Of a DNA stretch of 64,000 nucleotides, positions 18,193 to 26,698 are shown piece after piece. Made by a program: the position numbers and the translations under genes. Origin of the DNA: AP-15 sp963814865. GTDB lineage: Bacteria; Pseudomonadota; Alphaproteobacteria; ATCC43930; CGMCC-115725. The notes beneath the pieces were generated by a model. The model did no database searches. It was not told the origin of the DNA and saw only the letters and a list, made by a program, of their open reading frames with translations. Every line of letters begins with the position of its first letter. Position 1 is the stretch's first letter. The stretch covers positions 186,001 through 250,000 of the forward strand of contig CAWFEN010000009.1 of the NCBI GenBank assembly GCA_963814865.1. Direction: 5' to 3'.

Positions 18193-18367
18193 CCCGGCCG
18201 ATGCCGCAATCGGGCCGTCCATGGCGACAGGCCGCGCACTGACCGAGGGCGCGCCGCGCCGACGAAGAAGCTGATGCTGCGCCAGCCGAAGGCGTCTCGA
18301 CGCGGCAGGATTTTTCGCGGCGGCCGCGGCGCGCGGGAGTGCGTCTCCTCGACGCCACCCGGTCGGG

Positions 18368-19783
18368 TTACGCCAATTGGCGCACGTCGGTGAGGCGGCC
18401 GGTGACGGCGGCGGCGGCGGCCATCGCCGGGCCCATCAGGTGGCTCTTGGCGTTCTTGCCCTGACGGCCTTCGAAATTGCGGTTCGAGGTCGTGGCCACG
18501 CGCTCGCCGTGCATCGCCTTGTCGTTGTTCATCGACATGCACATCGAACAGCCGGCCTCGCGCCATTCGAACCCGGCGTCGAGAAAGATCCGGTCGAGCC
18601 CTTCCTCCTCGGCCTGGCGCTTGACGTGACCGGAGCCGGGCACGACCAATGCCGTGACGCCATCGGCGACTTTGCGGCCCTTGGCGATCGCTGCGGCGGC
18701 CCGCAGATCCTCGATCCGGCTGTTGGTGCAGGAGCCGATGAACACCCGCTGCACCGGCACGTCGGTTAAACGCGTGTTTGGCTTCAGCTGCATATATTGC
18801 AGCGCGCGCTCGATCGCCGCGCGCTGCAGCGGATCGTCGATCCGGGCCGGGTCGGGAACGCGGCCGGTGACCGGCGCCGCCTGTTCCGGGTTGGTGCCCC
18901 AGGTGACGTGCGGCGCGATATCGGCGGCGTCGAGATGCGCCTGCTTGTCGTACGCGGCACCAGGATCGGAAGGCAGGGTGCGCCAATGTGCGACCGCCTG
19001 CTCCCAGGCGGCGCCCTTCGGCGCGTAGGGCCGGCCCATGACATAGGCGATCGTCTTTTCATCCGGGGCGACGAGCCCGGCGCGGGCGCCGGCTTCGATC
19101 GACATGTTGCAAACCGTCATTCGTCCTTCCATCGACATGTCGCGGAAGGTGCTGCCGGCATATTCGAACACGTGCCCGGTGCCGCCGGCGGTGCCGATCT
19201 TGGCGATGATCGCGAGGATTACGTCCTTGGGGCTGACGCCGGCGCCGAGCGAGCCGTTGACCTCGATCAGCATGTTCCTGGCCGGGCGCTGGATCAGCGT
19301 CTGCGTCGCCAGCACATGCTCGACCTCGGAGGTGCCGATGCCGAAGGCCAGCGCCCCCATCGCACCATGCGTCGCGGTGTGGCTGTCGCCGCAGACGATG
19401 GTCATGCCGGGCTGGCTCAGGCCCTGCTCCGGTCCGATGATGTGGACGATGCCCTGGTCGATGCTGTCGATCGGGAAATAGGGGACGCCGAATTCCTTCA
19501 CGTTGCGTTCGAGCGTATCGACCTGCAGCTTCGAATCGGGCTCGTCGATGCCGGCGACGCCGGCCCTGCGGTTGGTGGTCGGGATGTTGTGATCGGCAAC
19601 CGCCATCGTCGCGTCCGGACGGCGGACCTTGCGGCCGGCGAGCTTCAGGCCCTCGAAAGCCTGCGGGCTCGTTACCTCGTGGACCAGGTGCAGGTCGATA
19701 TAGATCAGGCAGGTGCCGTCGGCTTGGCGGTCGACGACGTGGCTCTGCCAGATTTTGTCGAACAGGGTGCGCGGCGCGGCCAT
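18368..19783 (-). CDS. leuC: 3-isopropylmalate dehydratase large subunit
   Basis: Isomerises 2-isopropylmalate to 3-isopropylmalate in leucine synthesis, as a heterodimer with LeuD. The 471-aa length is normal. It shows VCGDSHTATHGAMGALAFGIGT, the [4Fe-4S] cysteines in FIGSCTNSR and CSMC, and the C-terminal TSNRNFEGRQG. The start is ATG 19783, behind GGAGTGGAGAG. It lies 20 bp after rplS in the conserved alphaproteobacterial order. leuD, normally next, is absent: the MFS pseudogene pair follows instead. Confidence 0.96.
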   Translation of the reverse strand: MAAPRTLFDKIWQSHVVDRQADGTCLIYIDLHLVHEVTSPQAFEGLKLAGRKVRRPDATMAVADHNIPTTNRRAGVAGIDEPDSKLQVDTLERNVKEFGVPYFPIDSIDQGIVHIIGPEQGLSQPGMTIVCGDSHTATHGAMGALAFGIGTSEVEHVLATQTLIQRPARNMLIEVNGSLGAGVSPKDVILAIIAKIGTAGGTGHVFEYAGSTFRDMSMEGRMTVCNMSIEAGARAGLVAPDEKTIAYVMGRPYAPKGAAWEQAVAHWRTLPSDPGAAYDKQAHLDAADIAPHVTWGTNPEQAAPVTGRVPDPARIDDPLQRAAIERALQYMQLKPNTRLTDVPVQRVFIGSCTNSRIEDLRAAAAIAKGRKVADGVTALVVPGSGHVKRQAEEEGLDRIFLDAGFEWREAGCSMCMSMNNDKAMHGERVATTSNRNFEGRQGKNAKSHLMGPAMAAAAAVTGRLTDVRQLA

Positions 19784-19803
19784 GATCTCTCCACTCCTAT
19801 GGG

Positions 19804-20220
19804 TTATTTGTCGCCGCTGCCGGCCATCGCCGGGGCCGGCCGGGTTTGCGGGCGCACGCTGTCGCGGGGGCGCTCGGCGATGCGCGCCCGCCGGCCGGTC
19901 AGGCCGCGCAGGTAGTAGAGCTTGGCCCGCCGCACCACGCCGCGGCGTACCACCTCGATCGCGGTGATGCGCGGCGAATAGAGCGGAAAGACGCGCTCCA
20001 CCCCTTCGCCGTAGGAGATCTTGCGCAAGGTGAAGTTCGAGTTCACCTCGGCGTTCTTGCGTGCGATGCACACGCCTTCGAAGGCCTGGATGCGCTCGCG
20101 CTCGCCCTCGACGACCTTGATCAGGACGCGCACCGTGTCGCCCGGCTGGAATACCGGCACCGGCCGGCTGGCGGCGAGCTTTTCGACCTGCTCGCGGTCC
20201 AGCTGCTGAAGAAGGTTCAT
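19804..20220 (-). CDS. rplS: 50S ribosomal protein L19
   Basis: Large-subunit protein at the subunit interface. It starts MNLLQQLDREQVEKL and contains FQPGDTVRVLIKVVEGERER, FEGVCIARKN, the signature RKISYGEGVERVFPLYSP and VRRAKLYYLRGLTGRRARI. The C-terminal tail of about 20 residues is a lineage extension. A GTG at 20223 precedes the ATG; the AAGGTGA spacing supports ATG 20220. Cotranscribed with trmD. Confidence 0.97.
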   Translation of the reverse strand: MNLLQQLDREQVEKLAASRPVPVFQPGDTVRVLIKVVEGERERIQAFEGVCIARKNAEVNSNFTLRKISYGEGVERVFPLYSPRITAIEVVRRGVVRRAKLYYLRGLTGRRARIAERPRDSVRPQTRPAPAMAGSGDK

Positions 20221-20247
20221 CACTTCACCTTTCGATATTCGTCGGGG

Positions 20248-20931
20248 TCACGCCTCGCGGCGCGCCCGCAAATCGGGCCGGCGTTCGCCGGTCAGCCGCT
20301 CCGCCTCGGCCCGGCGCCAGGCCCGGATGCGCCGATGGTCGCCGGAGACCAGGACCTCGGGCACGGCGCGTCCCTGCCACAGCTGCGGACGCGTATACTG
20401 GGGATATTCGAGCAGGCCCTCGGCAAAGCTCTCCTCGGCCAGGGTCTCGGCACCGCCGACGACACCCGGCAGCAGCCGCACGCAGGCGTCGATCAGCGCG
20501 ATCGCCGCCGGCTCGCCGCCCGACAGCACAAAATCTCCGAGGCTCAGCTCCTCGACCGCACGCGCCTCCAATACCCGCTCGTCGACCCCCTCGAAGCGGC
20601 CGCAGATCAAGGTCACCCCCGCCATCGCCGCCAATGCCCGCACCCGTTCCTGGTCGAGCCGGCGGCCGCGCGGCGACATCAGCAGCAGCGGCCCGACCCC
20701 GCCCGCAGCGGCGATGGCGGCGTCGAGCACATCCGGCCGCATCACCATGCCCGGACCGCCGCCGAACGGCGCATCGTCGACCGAGCGGTGCTTATCGCGC
20801 GCAAAGTCGCGGATGTCCACCGTTTCGAGACGCCACAACCCGGCCGTCAGCGCCTTGCCGGCCAGCGAGCAGGCGAGCGGGCCCGGCAGCATCTGCGGGA
20901 AGATCGTCAGCACCGTCGCGCGCCACATCAT
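20248..20931 (-). CDS. trmD: tRNA (guanine-N1-)-methyltransferase TrmD
   Basis: Adds m1G at position 37 of tRNAs reading CNN codons, preventing +1 frameshifting. This SPOUT-fold enzyme is 227 aa. Motifs are VLTIFPQMLPGPL at the start, DAPFGGGPGMVMRPD, LICGRFEGVDERV and the knot-region SLGDFVLSGGEPAAIAL. Two adjacent ATG codons (20931 and 20928) are possible starts. They overlap the rimM stop, indicating translational coupling. Confidence 0.96.
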   Translation of the reverse strand: MMWRATVLTIFPQMLPGPLACSLAGKALTAGLWRLETVDIRDFARDKHRSVDDAPFGGGPGMVMRPDVLDAAIAAAGGVGPLLLMSPRGRRLDQERVRALAAMAGVTLICGRFEGVDERVLEARAVEELSLGDFVLSGGEPAAIALIDACVRLLPGVVGGAETLAEESFAEGLLEYPQYTRPQLWQGRAVPEVLVSGDHRRIRAWRRAEAERLTGERRPDLRARREA

Positions 20932-21479
20932 GCCGGCTCCCGCACCGGGCGGCGCGCCGGCCCGGCATCGTCGAGCAGCCCCGGCGGCGGATCGATGACC
21001 AGCCGCCCGCCGGCGAGGTCGACGACCGGGACGACCGCGCGGGTGAACGGCACCATGGCCGGCGGCGCGCCGTGGCGCTCGATCTCGATCATGTCGCCGG
21101 CGCCGAAATCATGCACCGCGCGAACCCGCCCGACCGGGGTGCCGTCGCCGAGCGCCGCGTCGAGCCCGATCAGGTCGGCGTGATAATATTCCTCGGCTTC
21201 GGGCTGCGGCAGCGCCGAGCGCGGCAGGCAGAGGCGCAGCCCGCGCAGCGCCTCGGCCTGGTCGCGGTCCTCGACCCCCGCGAGGCGCGCGATCAGCACG
21301 CCCTTCGCCGTGCCGAGCAGGCGCAGCTCGAAATGCCGCCGCCCGGTTTCGTCGGCAAGCGGCGCATAGGACGCGATATCCTCGGGCTGCGCGGTAAAGC
21401 TCTTGATCCGCACCGCGCCCGTCACCCCGTGCGGACCGGTGACGATCCCGACGCAGACCTGCTTTGCCGGCGCTGTCAT
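20928..21479 (-). CDS. rimM: Ribosome maturation factor RimM
   Basis: Assists 30S head assembly through ribosomal protein S19. The 183-aa protein has the N-terminal RimM barrel (VGIVTGPHGVTGAVRIKSFT) and the C-terminal PRC-like domain (EEYYHADLIGLDA, VPFTRAVVPVVDLAGGRLVI). It lies between rpsP and trmD in the standard operon order. Its stop overlaps trmD. Confidence 0.95.
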   Translation of the reverse strand: MTAPAKQVCVGIVTGPHGVTGAVRIKSFTAQPEDIASYAPLADETGRRHFELRLLGTAKGVLIARLAGVEDRDQAEALRGLRLCLPRSALPQPEAEEYYHADLIGLDAALGDGTPVGRVRAVHDFGAGDMIEIERHGAPPAMVPFTRAVVPVVDLAGGRLVIDPPPGLLDDAGPARRPVREPA

Positions 21480-21506
21480 CAGCCCGCACCGGATCCGTGC
21501 GCCGGC

Positions 21507-21866
21507 TCAGCTCCGGCCGCCGGCGGCAGCGGCCGCCTCGGCGGCGGCCTTCTGCCGTTCCTGCGCCTTTGCCTTCGGCGCCGATTTGACCGGGGTCTCG
21601 CGGACCGCCGGCTTATCGATCAGACCGGCATCGCCCAAAAACCGCGCGACGCGATCGGTCGGCAGGGCTCCGACGCCAAGCCAATGCTGGATGCGCTCGG
21701 ATTTGAGCGTGACCCGGTCGGCATGCGAGCGTTCGACCATCGGGTTGTAGGTCCCGAGCTTCTCGATAAAGCGGCCGTCGCGCGGGCTGCGCGAATCGGC
21801 GACGACGATGCTGTAATAGGGGCGTTTTTTCGCCCCGCCGCGGGCCAGGCGGATCCTCAGCGCCAT
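21507..21866 (-). CDS. rpsP: 30S ribosomal protein S16
   Basis: Small-subunit assembly protein starting MALRIRLARGGAKKRPYYSI, with RDGRFIEKLGTYNP and the conserved LGVGALPTDRVARFL. The 119-aa length reflects a C-terminal Lys/Ala-rich tail common in alphaproteobacteria. It follows ffh by 15 bp. Confidence 0.97.
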   Translation of the reverse strand: MALRIRLARGGAKKRPYYSIVVADSRSPRDGRFIEKLGTYNPMVERSHADRVTLKSERIQHWLGVGALPTDRVARFLGDAGLIDKPAVRETPVKSAPKAKAQERQKAAAEAAAAAGGRS

Positions 21867-21881
21867 GTTCCGGCCCTCGCC

Positions 21882-23261
21882 TTAATGACGCAGGCCGGCG
21901 CCGGGCATCAGCCCGGCGAGGCCGTGGCGCGCCAGCCCCTTGCGGCCCAGCTTCTTCATCTTCTTCATCATGTCGGCCATATCCTGGTATTGCTTGAGGA
22001 GGCGGTTGATCTCCGGCACCGAGGTGCCCGAGCCCGACGCGATCCGGCGCCGGCGCGAAGCGTTCAGCAGCTTGGGATTGCGCCGCTCGCTCTTGGTCAT
22101 CGACGAGATGATCGCCTGCTGGCGCTTGATGATGCGCTCGTCGATATTGGCCCCGTCGAGCTGCTTCTTGATCCTGCCGATCCCCGGCAGCAGCGACAGC
22201 ATCCCGCCCATTCCGCCCATCCGACGGATCTGGCGCAGCTGCCCGGCGAGGTCGTCGAGGTCGAAACGGCCCTGTTCGAGCCTGACCGCGAGTTTTTCCG
22301 CTTCGTCATGGTCGACCGTCTCCGCCGCCTTCTCGACCAGGCTGACGACGTCGCCCATGCCGAGGATGCGGCCGGCGATCCGCTCGGGATGAAACGGCTC
22401 GAGCGCCTCGACGCGTTCGCCGAGCCCGATGAACACGATCGGCTTGCCGGTGATCGCGCGCATCGACAAGGCGGCGCCGCCGCGGGCATCGCCGTCGACC
22501 CGCGTCAGCACGATCCCGGTAATGCCGGCACGCTCGCCAAAGGCCTTGGCGAGGTTGACCGCATCCTGCCCGGTCATCGCATCGGCGACGAGCAATGTCT
22601 GGTGCGGGTTGGCGGCGGCGCGCACGGCCGCGACTTCGAGCATCAGCTCCTCGTTGATATGGAGCCGCCCGGCGGTATCGAGGATGACGGCGTCGTAGCC
22701 CTCGACCCGCCCGGTCTGAAGCGCCCGATTGGCGATTGCGACCGGCTTTTCGCCCGGCACGATCGGCAGGCTCGCCACGCCGATCTGACGGCCGAGCACG
22801 GCAAGCTGCTCCTGCGCGGCCGGGCGCTGCACGTCGAGCGAGGCGAGCAGCACCTTTTTGCGGTCGCGCTGTTTGAGCCGGCTGGCGATCTTCGCCGCCG
22901 TCGTGGTTTTGCCCGAGCCTTGCAGCCCCACCAGCATGATGGCGACCGGGGACGGGGCGTTCAGATCGAGCCCCTCGTGCGGCATCCCGTCCGCACTGCC
23001 GCCCAGCACCTCGACGAGATGGTCGTGGACGATCTTGACCACCATCTGCGCCGGCGTCACCGAGCGCAGCACCTCCTGGCCCAGCGCCTTTTCGCGCACT
23101 GCGGCGACGAAATCCCGGACCACCGGCAACGCCACATCGGCTTCGAGCAGGGCCACCCGGATCTCGCGCAGCGCAGCCCCGACATCCGCCTCGGTCAGCG
23201 CGCCGTGGCGGCGCAGCCGGTCGAAGACATCGCCGAGGCGATCGGTCAGGCTATCGAACAT
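21882..23261 (-). CDS. ffh: Signal recognition particle protein
   Basis: GTPase of the SRP that targets nascent membrane proteins with 4.5S RNA and FtsY. The 459-aa protein has an N domain, then the G domain (GLQGSGKTTTAAK, LDTAGRLHI, LTRVDGDARGGAALS). The Met-rich M domain follows (MGGMGGMLSLLPG, SGTSVPEINRLLKQY, MADMMKKMKK). The ATG at 23261 sits in the last unit of a 19-bp tandem repeat; only this copy of the ATG is in frame. It heads the ffh-rpsP-rimM-trmD-rplS-leuC block. Confidence 0.97.
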   Translation of the reverse strand: MFDSLTDRLGDVFDRLRRHGALTEADVGAALREIRVALLEADVALPVVRDFVAAVREKALGQEVLRSVTPAQMVVKIVHDHLVEVLGGSADGMPHEGLDLNAPSPVAIMLVGLQGSGKTTTAAKIASRLKQRDRKKVLLASLDVQRPAAQEQLAVLGRQIGVASLPIVPGEKPVAIANRALQTGRVEGYDAVILDTAGRLHINEELMLEVAAVRAAANPHQTLLVADAMTGQDAVNLAKAFGERAGITGIVLTRVDGDARGGAALSMRAITGKPIVFIGLGERVEALEPFHPERIAGRILGMGDVVSLVEKAAETVDHDEAEKLAVRLEQGRFDLDDLAGQLRQIRRMGGMGGMLSLLPGIGRIKKQLDGANIDERIIKRQQAIISSMTKSERRNPKLLNASRRRRIASGSGTSVPEINRLLKQYQDMADMMKKMKKLGRKGLARHGLAGLMPGAGLRH

Positions 23262-23311
23262 GCGAAATCCCGGCGAACATGCGAAATCCCGGCGAACATG
23301 CGAAATCCCGG
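23256..23311 (-). repeat. Three tandem 19-bp units spanning the ffh start codon
   Basis: The unit GAACATGCGAAATCCCGGC occurs at 23256-23274 and 23275-23293, with a third copy at 23294-23311 lacking the last base. Each unit carries an ATG on the minus strand. Because 19 is not a multiple of three, the three ATGs are in three frames, and only the one at 23261 opens ffh. Confidence 0.9.
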
Positions 23312-23425
23312 AACATGCCGACGAAAAACGCCAGTGCGCGAAACTCGCGGACTGGCGGCCCCGATCGGCGGCGGCGGATCGCTCGCTCCCCTCGGAAGCG
23401 CAGGGCGGAACCTAAGCCCGGCCGG

Positions 23426-23498
23426 GTGCCCTGTCAATTGCGCGCGCCCCGTTGTCAATCGCGTGCCCTGTCAATTGCGTGCCCTGTCAATTCGCGCG
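23426..23498 (+). repeat. Short direct repeats with core CCTGTCAATT
   Basis: GTGCCCTGTCAATTGCG occurs exactly at 23426-23442 and 23463-23479. A third copy, GTGCCCTGTCAATT, starts at 23479, and a degenerate one (CGTTGTCAATCGCG) lies near 23450. They lie between divergent ffh and the LuxR-type regulator gene. The spacing is irregular, so this is not a CRISPR array. Confidence 0.75.
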
Positions 23499-23703
23499 CC
23501 CGGAACCTCCGGATCGATCGCGATTGTTAAACATTGCTCTGGACAGGCGGCGATCGCGCGAGTAGCGTTCGAGCAAGTCGAAGACGGCCCCGGATTCTCT
23601 ATCAAGACGCGAAACATCGCGCCCGGGCCGGCAACGGCGGCGGGGATCGGACTGATCGCCTTTCGGTTGAGAGGCCGTTCTCCGGAGCAGGGAGGTTTCA
23701 CTC

Positions 23704-24480
23704 GTGCCCGTCGGCGTCAGCCCGGTGCGGGGTGCCGCACCCAGGCCCAGCCTGGTGGCGAGAGGTGCCGTGGAGGCGAACGTCTCGCCAGACCAGCTCG
23801 CCGCGCATGACCGCGGCGGTGGGTCTCTGCGTCTGGCGGTCGTGTGGGAAGTGCGCTTTCTGGGCGAGGTCCTCGCCGAGAACCTCGAGCAGGATCCCCT
23901 GGTGTCGGTCGTCGGCGTGTGCACCGATCTCTCCGAGGCGGTCGCGCTGAGCCCTGCCTGGCAGGCGGATGTCGTTTTGCTCGACGCAAGGATTCCCGAG
24001 GGTCACGCCGCGGTCAGGCGCGCTCTCGATATTGCGCCCGGCATGCGCATCGTCGCGGCCGCGGTCCGAGAGACCGAAGACGACATCATTGCCTGGGCTG
24101 AGGCCGGGGTGATCGGCTATATCCCGAGAACCGCGGATCGGGCCGATTTCGTGCGCCTGATCAGGGATATTCACAGCGGCCAGCAGATCTGCTCGGGGCA
24201 GGTGGCCAACGGCCTGCTGCGCCGGATTGCTCTGACCGCCAGACGAAGCGCCGGCCGCAATGCAGCCCCGCCGGCACCCGCCCTGACCAAACGCGAGCAG
24301 CAGACCGCCGAATTGATCAGAAGCGGGCTCAGCGACAAGGAAATCGCCCGCCAGCTGAACATCAGCCTGGCGACGACGAAGTCGCATGTGCACAATTTGC
24401 TCAGCAAGCTGAACGTGCGGCGCCGCACCCAAGTTGCCGGCTGCCTGCGCGACTACGGTCAGGATCGGGCTGCGAATTAG
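23704..24480 (+). CDS. LuxR/FixJ-type response regulator with atypical receiver
   Basis: Probable transcription factor of 258 aa. Residues about 43-160 form a receiver-like domain with a candidate phospho-Asp in VVLLDARIPEG. The usual acidic pair is replaced (LAVVWEVRFL), and the conserved Lys position reads GYIPRTAD. The C-terminal LuxR helix-turn-helix is complete (LTKREQQTAELIRSGLSDKE, IARQLNISLATTKSHVHNLL, SKLNVRRRTQ). The start is GTG 23704 behind GGGAGG. No sensor kinase gene is adjacent. It may act without phosphorylation. Confidence 0.85.
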   Translation: MPVGVSPVRGAAPRPSLVARGAVEANVSPDQLAAHDRGGGSLRLAVVWEVRFLGEVLAENLEQDPLVSVVGVCTDLSEAVALSPAWQADVVLLDARIPEGHAAVRRALDIAPGMRIVAAAVRETEDDIIAWAEAGVIGYIPRTADRADFVRLIRDIHSGQQICSGQVANGLLRRIALTARRSAGRNAAPPAPALTKREQQTAELIRSGLSDKEIARQLNISLATTKSHVHNLLSKLNVRRRTQVAGCLRDYGQDRAAN

Positions 24481-24512
24481 CGCAGATTCCAATCAGATCG
24501 AACCATCCCCCA

Positions 24513-24755
24513 CGTCACCCCCGCGAATGAGCCGTCGCTCCCGCGCAAGCGGGGGTGAAGAAACGCCAATGGCTGTCATTCCGGGGCGCGGGCACCGTCC
24601 GCGAGCCCGGAACCTATGCACACCAGCCAGCGCGCACGGGACGGCCCGTGCCCATGGGTTCCGGGCCGGTCCCTTCGGGCCATCCCGGAATGACACCGGC
24701 AGAGAGATCAGTCCGCTCCCACCGATCCTGCATCGGCTCATTCGCGGGGGTGACG
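24513..24755. repeat. Palindromic REP/MITE-like element with 22-bp terminal inverted repeats
   Basis: The ends (24513-24534 and 24734-24755) are perfect 22-bp inverted repeats beginning CGTCACCCCCGCGAATGAG. Nested inside, TGTCATTCCGGG (24574) faces CCCGGAATGACA (24683), and GAGCCCGGAACC faces GGTTCCGGGC. No protein is encoded. Such nested CCCGGAATGAC palindromes are a known kind of dispersed intergenic repeat in alphaproteobacteria. Confidence 0.7.
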
Positions 24756-24811
24756 ACCCGAACCGGCCCGATCGTCAAGCCGGCGGCGGAAGCCTGCCGG
24801 GCCGCGGTGGA

Positions 24812-24838
24812 TTTAGACCCATCAACAATAGGTCTAAA
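24812..24838. promoter_or_regulatory. 8-bp inverted repeat upstream of porin
   Basis: TTTAGACC and GGTCTAAA flank an 11-bp spacer in a locally AT-rich stretch, about 100 bp before the porin start. It could be an operator or a hairpin in the 5' UTR; nothing else in the sequence decides. Confidence 0.4.
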
Positions 24839-24939
24839 CCTTGTCCTCCATCCGATTTCAATCTTAGGATCGATAGCATCGCTCTTTCGCTCTGGCAAAC
24901 TCAACCACTGATTTAGAACCCAGCAGGGGTGGGGGAGCA

Positions 24940-26611
24940 ATGAGCAGAAAGCGGAATATCGGCGGGCTAGCGGCGATCGGCGGGGCGGCCGCGGCGATCG
25001 TGCTGCTGGCGGGACTTCCCGGGGCACGCGCCGACCAGCTGTCGGACCTGCAGGCCAATCAGCAGCTCCTGCAGCAGCGAGTCGACCAGCTGGCCCAGGC
25101 GCAGGAACTGCCGGAACAGAAAATTTCCCCCGGCCTGCCGGGGGCGATGGGCACCGCGGCGGTGCCGGGCCAGTCCATGGCCGGCGGCAGCTTCCCGCGC
25201 TCCTTCCTGATCCCGGGCACCGACACCTCGATCCGCGTCGGCGGCTTTGTCGACATCACCGCGCTCGACTTTCTGACCGGCGGCGGCGCCGTCCCGGGCA
25301 GCAACGAGGGCACCAACGCCGGCCAGAACGGCAATCTGCATTCGATCCCGGTCGGCGAAGCCTTCGTCCCCGGCGCCCAGGTCGGAACCAATCGCCCCGG
25401 CGTCATCCCGCAATCGGTCAACGTGTCGAAGGGCAATGGCGTCTTCGAGGCCAGCCCGCAGCAGTCGAGGCTCAACGTCGAGACCCGCACCCCGACAGCC
25501 TGGGGCGAGTTCGCGGACGTTTTTCGAGTTCGACTGGTCCGGCTGCAGCGCCGGCGGCAACTACACCTGCCAAAGCCTGGCGCAGGGCGGCGGCTCCAGC
25601 ATCCTGCCGCGGCTACGCTTCGCCTACGGCACGTTGGGCGGGTTCCTCGCCGGCCAGGCGATCTCGAACTTCTCCGACGCCGACGCCGACACCGAATCGA
25701 TGGATTTCGGCGGCATCGAAGGCTCGACCGGCGGCATGCGCATCCCGCAGGTGCGCTACACCCTGGCCGGCCCGTATGGCAGCGCCTTCTCGTTTTCGGC
25801 GGAAATCCCGTACACCGAGCTGATCCTGCCGGGCGGCACCGTCGGTTCGGACACCCCCACCACCCAGAGTGCGAGTCCGAGCCAGACCACTCCGCCGGCG
25901 GGGATCGTCGGCCCGACCTGCAACGGCATGCCCTGCACCAACGCGGGACTCGGGCAAGCCAACCCGGCCAAGAATACCGCGCCCAGCCTGACCGTCGCCA
26001 ACTACTGGTCGCAGCCCTGGGGGCATGTCGATCTGGCCGGCGTGCTGACCTTCCCCGACGTCGATGACGGCGCCTTCATCAGCCAGCATTTCATCGGCTA
26101 TGGCGGGCATTTCGCCGGCGACGTGCATCCCGGCTGGTTCGGCTGGGCCAAGGACGACTTCCTGTTCAGCTTCGTCGCCGGCACCGGCATCGGCAACTAC
26201 CTGAGCGGCGGTGAGAGCACGCTGTTCCAGCTCGGCAGCAACTTCACCACCACCACCAAATGCGCGACGCCGACGCCGACCTGCCAGAACGGGTTCGCGG
26301 CGTCGAACATCATCTTCAAGCCGATCTCCGGGTTCAGCACCAATGGCGGCTACCAGCACTGGTGGTCGCCGAATTTGCGGTCGACGATCGCGATCGGCGA
26401 GGCCCAGCAATACGTCAGCTCGCAGCTGATCGGGCCGACCGAGGCCAACTCGGCGAACAAGGTGTTGTGGGACGCCCTGATCAACCTGGTGTGGAACCCG
26501 GTCTCGTTCATCACCACCGGCGTCCAGTACATGTATGGCAAACGCGTCCTCGTCTCGAACGCGACCGGCACCGAGCATGTGCTCGTCGCCAAGTGGCGCG
26601 TCGCTTTCTGA
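24940..26611 (+). CDS. DcaP-like outer-membrane porin, frameshifted
   Basis: Trimeric beta-barrel channel for diffusion of small solutes. The signal peptide is MSRKRNIGGLAAIGGA to PGARA. A short coiled coil (LSDLQANQQLLQQRVDQLAQ) follows, as in DcaP-type porins. The barrel begins IRVGGFVDITALDF. The frame changes near 25522; dropping one T from the TTTTT run gives EFADVFEFDWSG and continuity. The second part runs to the typical terminal aromatic residue (WRVAF). A strong hairpin terminator follows. Confidence 0.82.
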
Positions 26612-26622
26612 GGAAGCATCCG

Positions 26623-26659
26623 CCACCCGGCCCCGGCACCCCCGGCCGGGGCCGGGTGG
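26623..26659 (+). terminator. Strong GC hairpin after porin
   Basis: Perfect 14-bp arms CCACCCGGCCCCGG (26623-26636) and CCGGGGCCGGGTGG (26646-26659) enclose a 9-nt loop, 12 bp past the porin stop. No T-run follows, but the stem is long and well placed. Confidence 0.65.
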
Positions 26660-26698
26660 GCGTGTGAAGACCGGCCGGGCGAATTGGAGGAGCAGGCG

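Noticed and set aside
23256..23498. Possible CRISPR array (repeats near ffh)
   Set aside because: The units abut or are irregularly spaced, with no unique spacers, and no cas genes are nearby.
20634..23810. A 1058-codon plus-strand frame opposite ffh, rpsP and rimM
   Set aside because: Composition is Arg/Ala/Pro-rich with no domain, and it is antisense to certain housekeeping genes.
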